Assembly: GCA_037447655.1 (NCBI GenBank)
Contig: JBBHKE010001447.1
Span: 1 to 64,000 of the forward strand
Direction of reading: 5' to 3'
Length of the DNA stretch: 64,000 nucleotides
Source of the DNA: Zygnema cylindricum
Lineage: Eukaryota; Streptophyta; Zygnematophyceae; Zygnematales; Zygnemataceae
This document shows positions 56,708 to 64,000 of this stretch, piece after piece (the first letter of the stretch is position 1; every line of letters begins with the position of its first letter). Under the pieces are notes generated by a model. It did no database searches. It was not told where the DNA came from and worked only from the letters and a program-made list of their open reading frames with translations. The position numbers and the translations under genes are program-made.

Positions 56708-57771
56708 TGTAGAAATTAATGGTCCGTTTAAAGTATTTTCTAGGTCTAAATAGAAATATGGAAAGAAGCCGAGGTAGTCTATCTCTAACTTCTTCTCCAA
56801 CCCTCAAACTTGTCGCAGTCACTGAGAAATTGGAGGGGAAGCTAGAGCCATGGCTACCTAGGCTATCCAGAGGTTTACGGGAAATATACATTAGTTTATT
56901 TAACGTTAGGGGTTTATTTATTAAAAGGGTATTTGTTGCCCTGGGATTTGATCGTGGTATCTGCCAGACGGTAAGCAGCAGGTAGCCGGCAACCTTATCC
57001 GTTAAGTCTAGAACTAGTGTTACGAACTATAGGGTTTGATATTTGCTTAAACATTAACACGTAGGATAAATCATTTAACTGAAACTGTTTACGGGATACA
57101 TAGATCCAGTAATATATAAGTATGGATTACGATACGGATAAGAAACGAATACCGCGCATTTGTTTCTTTAACGAAACGAATACCGCGCAGGTATTTATTA
57201 AGGCTACGATTAAATGTGAATTTAATCGGACGGTCAGAATGAACGTCAAGATCGCGGAAGAGGATTTCGACGGTTTTTGGTCATCGCCACATCGGATGAC
57301 ACGTGGCGGAATAACATTGGATCGCGGCATCTCCGAGGATTAAGGGAGCAAATTCGAATATACCACGTGTCGACATTTAGGCCATGTCGTACAGTGTCAG
57401 TACAGAAAGTACATTGACAATTGTACTTTTTTGTACGGAAGTGTAATATGATTAGCTCCGTACATTAGTAGATAAAGTCTGTGAGAGAGATAGGTCTTAG
57501 AAAAATTAAGAGATAGGACCCTCTCTCCCAAAGAGCTTCTATACAAAAGGTCAACTTTGACCCTCCATAACTTACAGCTCAGAGGAGCAAATTCAAAGAT
57601 TCTTTTTGCTATCGACTCAGGGGAGTCTTTCCATCACAGGGGTGAACGTGGTTAGAGTTTTTTTCTGCCAGGATGGCAGTTGTTCTTGCTGAACACAAAG
57701 GGGTCAGGGTTATCCTAGAGGCTTCTTAGAAGCTGTCTATTCTGAGGACTTATGGAGGTCTAAGAGTTTCA
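56708..57771 (+). repeat. 5' LTR of C9 (C6 family)
   Basis: Starts TGTAGAAATTAATGG inside C8 gag and ends GAGTTTCA. Antisense tRNA-like segment at about 56938-57015; CCTCTCTCCCAAAGAGCTTC then TATACAAAAGG at about 57540-57550. The flank CCTTT before it would be the target duplication. Confidence 0.92.
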
Positions 57772-58040
57772 GGTTATAGGCCCACCCTCTAAGGTACCAA
57801 TCATTAATGGAACTGGCTTCATATACTAGGAAAGTATGATGATAGGAGCTCTATACGGAAAAAGGTTTTGGGGGATAGTGAGTGGAGGGTTGGGGCGTCC
57901 ATCAAGTCTTGGAATCCCTTCAGGGTTTGGAGGAAGCAGATTCACCAAGAAAGAGGATCCACCTTCAACGGAGAAAATAAAGGAAGGAGAGGTGGTGGAC
58001 AAAGGAAAGGAGAAGGAGACGACCACACCAATAGCAATTG
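57752..58040 (+). pseudogene. C9 gag, first part
   Basis: ATG at 57752 in the LTR; the frame covers the primer-binding site (57772-57786, GGTTATAGGCCCACC) but has stops before MMIGALYGKRFWGIVSGGL, LGIPSGFGGSRFTKKEDPP and a charged linker ending TTPIAI. It is cut at 58040 by insertion of C10. The rest of C9 is outside the window. Confidence 0.87.
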
Positions 58041-58919
58041 TGTTGAAAGGAGGTAATTAATAGTTCACCTCCCTATTTTAGTTTTGCTTTAAAGAAAGAG
58101 AGTGAGGATCAAAGGCGCGCCATATTTAGAAAGTGGCAGTTTTTGAAGTAAAGGGTATTTTACTAAAATGATGCCTAAGTCTAGATTTGAACTTGCGACC
58201 TCTAGATTCTTTATAGCCTAACGCCTTAACCATTAAGGCGTTACGAAACGATACACGTGACAAGTTTCATAAATATATAAGCATTAACGCAACAGCTAAT
58301 TAACAGCAGACTAACCAAAAGGAGCAATTCCTACATGTACGCGAATCTGAACCGTGTAAAATATGTTTTGATCGGACGGCCGATATTATAGGTGCCACGC
58401 GAAGTGAAATTTTGGCGGCATACGAAAATAGCGTCACGCGGTGCCACGTGTTGTCACATTATTTGATATCGGAGAAGATGGGAGGAGGAACCATGGCTTC
58501 CGATTTGACAGGTGTCACCTTGTAAACCTTGTCGTACAATGGTCGTACAATAAGTACATCGCCCATTGTACCTTTTTGTACTATATAGTGTTCCTATTGG
58601 ACTAGGGTTTAGTAGTGGGTAGGCGTGAGTAGGCAGACCGAGACTTAGTAATATTTAGGCACCTCTCTCTATAAGAGAGTTTGTAACTATAAAGGTCATC
58701 TTTGACCAGCCATAACTTACTGCTCAGGGGAGCGAATTCAGTGATTCTTTTTGCGTTTGACTCAGAGGAGTCTTGTCCTCACAGGGGTGAGAGTGGTCAG
58801 AATATATTTATGTGCCTGGGCGGCGCTTATTCAGCGGGAAAGTAGAAGGGGCAAATATTATCCTAGAGGCTTTACATTGACTGCTCATTCTGTGGGTTAA
58901 TGGAGACCACAGAATTTCA
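58041..58919 (+). repeat. 5' LTR of C10
   Basis: Starts TGTTGAAAGGAGG, ends AGAATTTCA. CTCTCTCTATAAGAGAG at 58663-58679, then AACTATAAAGG at 58685-58695, is the promoter-like block. Antisense tRNA-like segment 58180-58250. AATTG (58036-58040) is the left target-site candidate. A second LTR of this family begins at 63729. Confidence 0.92.
58180..58250 (-). other. antisense tRNA-like segment in U3 of C10
   Basis: Minus strand. CTTAATGGTTAAGGCGT (58238-58222) is close to a Leu/Ser-type D-arm (GAGTGGTTAAGGCG) and AGGTCGCAAGTTCAAATC (58201-58184) resembles a tRNA variable/T-arm junction with a B box. The copy at 63880-63950 reads TTAACGGTTAAGGC and GCAGGTTCAAATC, nearer to a tRNA. The acceptor stem is not conserved. 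Confidence 0.55.
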
Positions 58920-60126
58920 GGTTATGGGCCCACCCTCTAGGGTACCCATATTTGATGGATCATACTTTCTTTATTGGGAAATGATGATGGAGGGAGAACT
59001 ATTTGAGAAGCATCTATGGGGCATATCGTCTGGACAAATTCGATGCCCACCTCCACCTGAGTTTGGAGAGACATGTTTTTCTGGCTCCTCCGCCTCTACA
59101 GTTGGTAGAACAGCTGCCACGATCACCGAGGATGAAGATGAGGAAGGAGAGGAAATTGTCATGGAAGGAGAAAATAGAGGAGTTACAACTCAAGTGACAC
59201 CATTGCCGAAGGCGAAATTGGCAACAACACCACGAAAAACGACGACAAGGGTTCAGAGCGAAAGATCCGAGTATGAAAAGTGGAACTAAAAAGACAAGGT
59301 TGCTAAGCTCTTAATTCTTAAAAGTGTAGCAAAGGGCATTGCCATTCCCCTTATGCATGTCAAATCTTCATCTCAGATTTGGATATCACTAGTTAACAAA
59401 TGTAAGAGTGGATCATTGCAGCAACAACAGTTGGCCGAAAATAAGATTGCAGCTTATACTTATAAAAGAGGAAGTATGAATAATTATTGCAATGATTTAG
59501 GAGCATTATTTGGAGAGTTAGAGAGTGCAGGTAACTCATGGTCCGCGAGACAAAGAGTGAACACATTAATGATGAAACTACTTGAAGAGTATGAGAATAT
59601 CATTAACCGATTGCAGGACATGGGAGATAACAATTGGAATTGGGATGACACAGTGGGAATGATTTTAGTGAAAGAAAGCACCATAGAGTTTAGGAGAGGG
59701 AGTCCAAGTGTTGAAGCATTGTTTGCAGGAGCTGATTGGCGGAAGCGTGATGAGGAGAGAGGGAAAGATCCTTATCGAAACTTTGGTGGAAGAGGAGAAG
59801 GAGGTGGCGGATTTGGTAGACAGGGGAGAGGAACTTCTCGAGGAGGATTATGTCACTTCCGCAAAAAACCGGGACACTATATGGCAGATTGTGTGAAACT
59901 TGCGGATCTTCGACTGAAAGATGGTCAAGGAACCTCAAGGGACGGAGGAAAGAAAAAGGCTTTCCTGACCCAAGTTCATGATGAGGAAGTGGAAGGAAAA
60001 ACTGAACCAGAAGAGGAGCTTGAGGAGCTTCTTCTTAATCCGAAAAACACTGAAAAACATGTCGACATTCCACGGAGACAAAAGTGTGCTTTCGGAGGTA
60101 AGAGGGATCCACCCGAGGATGGGTGA
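58900..60126 (+). pseudogene. C10 gag
   Basis: ATG at 58900, 20 bp inside the LTR: METTEFQVMGPPSRVPIFDG, MMMEGELFEKHLWGISSGQI, acidic linker, one in-frame stop at 59287, then DKVAKLLILKSVAKGIAIP, LAENKIAAYTYKRGSMNNYC, VNTLMMKLLEEYENI, MILVKESTIEFRRG, a Gly/Arg-rich stretch, a zinc knuckle LCHFRKKPGHYMADC in which the second Cys is Arg, and VDIPRRQKCAF. The frame stays the same from 58900 through the protease. It is the best preserved gag of the window. Confidence 0.9.
58920..58934 (+). promoter_or_regulatory. C10 primer-binding site
   Basis: GGTTATGGGCCCACC directly after the LTR end TTTCA; perfect 15-mer, translated as part of QVMGPPS. Confidence 0.87.
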
Positions 60127-61366
60127 ATCATAGACTCAGGGGCTTTAATGCATATGTGCAAAGATAAGCGGTGGTTCACTAAACTGAGAAAGATCCCAAC
60201 AGTTGAGATAGAGTACGGAGATGGTAGAGTAGAAACCACAAGTCTTGTTGGAACTGTTGACTTGAAGGTTCTAGTTGATGGAAAGGCCTCAATTGTAAAA
60301 CTCTCAGACGTTCTTTATATTCCACAGCTTAGCAAAAACCTAGTCTCAATAACAGTCCTAGATGAAAAGGAGTTTGAAACAGGAACTAGGAAAGGAATCT
60401 TCACAGCAAGCTTTGATAATGAGGTTTATTTCATAGCTGAGAAGGGCAGTCAAGGAATGTTCAGAATTATCCTTTGCAATGAAAAGAGTGTTCTCTACTC
60501 GTGTGCAAGTGAGATGACGCTTTGGCATAAAAGGTTGGGGCATGTGCATCTAGATAGATTAAAGAAAATGAAGAAAAAGGGAATAGTGGAAGGTATTATT
60601 TTTGAGGATTATGAGACCTTTGGTGATTGTAGTGGATGTGCCCAAGGGAAGATTCATAGACTTCCATTTCCAAAGGCAACCACATTTAGGAGAGAGAAAG
60701 TATTAGATCTAATTCACACTGATGTTTGGGGACCTGCTAGGTATGTTTCACACGGGGGGAAGAGATGGATGTTAACCATCACAGATGATTGGTCTAGATA
60801 CACGAAGTTATACTTTCTCAGACATAAGTCAGAGGCATTAAGATGTTTTAAAGAGTATAAAGTATGGAGTGAAAAACTACATGAAACCTCAATAAAAGAG
60901 ATAAGAAGTGATAATGGGAAAGAATACACCTCAAGGGAATTTGAAGAATATCTTAAAGAAGAAGTAATTCATCTTGAGAAAACTGTTCCCTATAATCTGG
61001 AACAAAATGGAGTAGCAGAAAGAGTGAATAGAACTTTAGGATATATGTCCAGAAGTATGTTAACTGATAAGAGAATAGGGTTGCAGTTTTGGGCGGAGTC
61101 TATGAACTATGCTAATTTCATCAAAAATAGAGTCATAACTTCAGCAAATAAGGAGGAAACTCCGTATGAGAGGTGGACATGAAGAAAGCCTAATTTGTCT
61201 AGTTTGAGAGTGTTCGGAAGTCAAGTCTACAGTTTGGATTCCGATAACACTAAATGGAAGTTAGATGGGAGAGGGAAGCTAGGATATCTCGTAGGATATG
61301 ATGAGAGCACAAAAGGATACCGAGTGTATGACTTGAAAAAGAGAGATATAATTCTGGAAAACATAT
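60127..61366 (+). pseudogene. C10 protease and integrase
   Basis: Same frame as gag. A TGA (60124-60126) replaces the Trp before protease IIDSGALMHMC, with catalytic Asp kept. Integrase: LWHKRLGHVHLDRL and CSGCAQGK (complete HHCC), HTDVWGPARYVS, IRSDNGKEYTS, NLEQNGVAERVNRT (D, D, E kept), FWAESMNYANFIKNRV, ETPYERWT, then a TGA at 61180 replacing Gly, RKPNLSSLRVFGSQVYSLD and GYLVGYDESTKGYRVYD. A one-base frameshift at about 61355 precedes the linker. Only two stops and one frameshift separate this from an open frame. Confidence 0.9.
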
Positions 61367-61913
61367 AGTGGTGATGAATGAAGAGAAGTCCATTGATCCA
61401 TTCAAATATAATAAGGAAGTCAAAATCAGATTTGAAACGGATCAGTTTTCTGACTTTGACTTTGAAAATGAAGAGAAAGAAGAGGGAGAAAAAGAAAAAT
61501 CTGCAGATCTACCAAAGGAGAAGGAGGAAAGGACAACATCCGAGGCAACGCGACAATACGAAGTGGAAACCGATGAGGAACTTGATGAAACACCGGAATT
61601 TGAAGATAGGGGAGCTGAAAATCTCCCAAAACGAAACCCAAGGATACCTTCCATACCGGCGTCCGATTTTGAAGGGGGAAGAAGTAGTAAACGACTTCAA
61701 GAAAGACAAGTAAATAACCAACTCACAAAGATGTCTCACCCAGATGAACCTCAAACATACTTAGAGGCCATAAACACTCTAGAAAGTAGCCTGTGGATCA
61801 CAGCTATAAATGAAGAAATTGCCTCTATCATGGAAGCCAATACATGGGAGTTGGTAGATTGTCCACCGCACCGAAAATCGATCGGATGTGAGTGGGTGTT
61901 TAAACTTAAATTA
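61367..61913 (+). pseudogene. C10 linker and start of RT, truncated
   Basis: Open frame VVMNEEKSIDPFKYNKEVK, a long acidic Glu/Lys linker, RNPRIPSIPASDFEGG, SSKRLQERQVNNQLTKM, HPDEPQTYLEAINTLES, LWITAINEEIASIMEANTWE, LVDCPPHRKSIGCEWVFKLK. Similarity ends at 61913 exactly where the family continues LNPDN. The following sequence starts TGTTGTTCTTTGG, so an LTR insertion or another breakpoint ends the element here. RT catalytic region and RNase H are absent. Confidence 0.88.
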
Positions 61914-62639
61914 TGTTGTTCTTTGGTCTAAAATAGACCGCAGAAGCCACCCAAACTATCAGGCAAGAAGCTAAGTAAATCTAGACCAATGAACAATCAT
62001 TTGAAATGCATCCTCCATTTAACATACATCAACTAAGGTTTGATGCAATAATCAACATAAACACACCTTAGGACAACATACTAATTGCTATATTACTAAT
62101 TACACACTACTAAAAATAATTCTAATAGTGATTTTTCAGTCTTAGTAAGTGCACTTATGCTGATTAACTTTGCTCACGTTAATTATACACAGTAAAAACT
62201 GTTAAGATTATTTACACACACTAATAACTGAGTTAATAACAATCATACAGACTAATAATTGGTCACATACTATTTATTAACTGTTCTAACTTCAATTATA
62301 CAGATTTTCTCTCCTAATACTACGTAGATCACAAACTACAAATTTTACAAATATTAATTATACATACTTTTAACTGTTCTAATACAAAATATACAATATC
62401 TTTCCTAATTTTTATTTTATACTGAAAACTGGACTAATATACTTATATTACATTAATAATGACTTCACTAACAGTAATTAAACAGCCTAATAACTGTATT
62501 AACACATTATACAGACTAATAACTGTAATAATAATAATTTTACATATTCAAAACTGTACTAATATTTAACAGTACATACTTAAAATTGTACCAATTCTAA
62601 TTTTACAGTCTCATATCTATACCAATACTAATTAAGCGT
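61914..62639. other. AT-rich insert after the C10 break; possible unknown LTR start
   Basis: Begins TGTTGTTCTTTGGTCTAAAA with the small inverted repeat GGTCTAAAATAGACC. From about 62090 it consists of loosely repeated ACAGACTAATAACTGT-like words mixed with ATTA tracts. No gene and no matching LTR end were found. Confidence 0.35.
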
Positions 62640-63475
62640 ACAAGAAGGGACAAAAAGACACTAGGAACAAAATACAGAAAATGGTAAAATACAAAAATGA
62701 AAAAGTACATAAAGGACAAATTACACAAAGGACTAAATACAAAAAAGACAAACCGCAGAAAAGACAAAACAAAGAAACGACAAAATACAGAACATATTGG
62801 ATAAAACAGATGGACAAAAAAACAAAAAAGATAAAGTAGTCAAAACACAAAGGACAAAATAAAGTAGAGACAAAAATACAGAAGACAATATAGAGAGGAC
62901 AAAATACAGAATGGACAAAATACAAAAAGGACAATACAAAAAAAGACAAAATACAAAAAATGGCAAGATTCATAAATGACAAAATGCATTAAGGACAATA
63001 TATAGAAATGACAAAATATAGAAAGGACATTTAATTGAAGGACAAAACATAGAAATAACAAATACACATATGGACAAAATACATAAAAGGACAAAATCTT
63101 GAAGATGGACAAAATACAGAAATGGCAAAATACATCTAAGGACAAAATGCAAAAAGAACAAAATAGAAAAAGGGGCATAGACATAAAAGACAAATATAGT
63201 AAAGATAAATGACAAAAACGACAAATATTTAAAAAAAGACGATATAAAAAGACAAAATATAAAAAAAGACAAGATACACAACGGACAAAACACAAAAAGG
63301 ACAAAATGCAGAAAGGTCAAAATACACAAAGAACAATACATCAAGGATAAAATACATAAAAGATAAAGTACACAAGACAAATCCGCTAAAGACAAGATAC
63401 AGAAAAGACAAGACAAATTCAAATTACAAAAAAAGACAATACATAAAAAGACATAAATCATCAAAGGCATCCATG
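62640..63475. repeat. Degenerate short repeat (GGACAAAATACA type)
   Basis: About 45-50 imperfect repeats of a word like AAAGGACAAAATACA at 14-20 bp spacing. The long stop-free frames on the minus strand (Cys/Phe/Leu-rich, e.g. 63494-62970) come from this composition and are not genes. Confidence 0.85.
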
Positions 63476-63728
63476 CCCAACCGAAGGATGGCATATGTCT
63501 ACCTTCTGCATCGAAGGGTAGGTGGCAAGAATAGAGATAATTTTTTGCGACAGGATTACGCGCAAAAATTTGGTACCCGCCTCACAATAAAAGGCAAAGC
63601 AGTGTGAACAAAAACTCCCATAGGAACACTTGTCAGTTTAGGAGTTGCCTGCAAAGTAAGGTCAAGGTCAGTCCTGGGCAGAAGGGTTTAAACACTCAAA
63701 AGGCTCTCATATCTCTCATAAAGCATTT
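63476..63728. other. Spacer before L2, no gene seen
   Basis: Mixed sequence with no recognised motif. There is no polypurine tract directly before the LTR start at 63729, which argues against L2 being the plain 3' LTR of C10. Confidence 0.4.
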
Positions 63729-64000
63729 TGTTGAAAAGAGGTAATTAATAGTTCACTTCCCTATTTTAGTTTTGCTTTAAAGAAAGAGAGTGAGGATCAA
63801 AGGCGCGCCATGGCTGCCGCCATATTTAGAAAGTGGCAGTTTTTGAAGTAAAGGGTATTTTACTAAAATGATACCTAAGTCTAGATTTGAACCTGCGACC
63901 TCTAGATTCTCTATAGCCTAACGCCTTAACCGTTAAGGAGTTACGAAACGATACACGTGACGGGTTTCATAAATATATAAACATTAACGCAACAGCTAAT
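63729..64000 (+). repeat. L2: LTR of the C10 family, cut by the window edge
   Basis: Starts TGTTGAAAAGAGG and follows the C10 LTR closely; it has an extra 12 bases (ATGGCTGCCGCC) at about 63811-63822. It includes the antisense tRNA-like segment at 63880-63950 (A-box-like TTAACGGTTAAGGCG at 63922-63936, B-box-like GGTTCAAATC at 63884-63893). It may be a solo LTR or the 5' LTR of another element to the right. Confidence 0.87.

Noticed and set aside
62640-63475. CRISPR-like array
   Set aside because: Repeats are short, imperfect and lack unique spacers of constant length; the context is eukaryotic.
62632-63494. Four overlapping Cys/Phe-rich open frames on the minus strand
   Set aside because: Products of a degenerate short tandem repeat that lacks stop codons in all three frames.
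58041-64000. C10 as a complete element with 63729 as its 3' LTR
   Set aside because: RT stops at 61913, there is no RNase H and no polypurine tract before 63729, and the right flank is outside the window.

Overview
This 64 kb window is repeat-rich, AT-rich eukaryotic nuclear DNA. I found no intact host gene. It is a graveyard of transposable elements, mostly Ty1/copia LTR retrotransposons (protein order gag, protease, integrase, reverse transcriptase, RNase H). I label them C1 to C10, with solo or partial LTRs S1 to S3, L1 and L2. Apparent introns, a CENP-B/pogo-type transposase, a hAT remnant, short inverted-repeat elements and a Crypton tyrosine recombinase with a GCR1-type DNA-binding domain point to a eukaryote. 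The primer-binding sites match 15 nt of the plant-type initiator tRNA-Met as I remember it, which hints at the green lineage. The Crypton and pogo types also recall oomycetes and fungi, so the lineage stays open.

Layout. 1-1830: pogo/Tigger-like transposase remnant on the minus strand, running off the left edge. 2211-8571: complete but decayed minus-strand copia C1 with a 5-bp target duplication. 8572-16520: mostly non-coding, with a family of inverted-repeat elements, CGATA-rich sequence and a hAT remnant. 16521-19263: RNase H end plus LTR of C2, and a minus-strand gag piece C3. 19272-39222: a deep nest. Plus-strand C4 was inserted into minus-strand C5, and the pair now appears in circularly permuted order; C6 (TSD TATGG) sits inside the gag of C4, a solo LTR (S1) inside the RT of C4, and another (S2) inside C6. 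39223-45214: LTR fragment, CGATATATCG repeats, and the Crypton gene with a solo LTR (S3) in its apparent intron. 45215-51656: C7, inserted in an array of roughly 325-bp repeats. 52599-52811: 59-bp minisatellite. 55312-61913: three-level nest, C10 in C9 in C8. 61914-64000: AT-rich quasi-repeats and the start of another C10-type LTR.

The copia families share an unusual architecture. (1) The primer-binding site next to the 5' LTR is complementary to the anticodon region of initiator tRNA-Met, not its 3' end, as in Drosophila copia half-tRNA priming. (2) The gag start codon lies inside the LTR, 20 bp before its end, so the primer-binding site is translated. (3) A palindrome of the form TCTCTnnnAGAGA precedes a TATA-like box in most of the LTRs. 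(4) A tRNA-like segment lies antisense in the U3 of every copia LTR of this group that covers that part. All coding regions carry stops or frameshifts; C10 is the least damaged.

Long stretches (8572-9779, 10657-14166, 39651-42084, 44641-45214, 52812-54269, 54460-55311, 61914-62639) hold no gene I can support.
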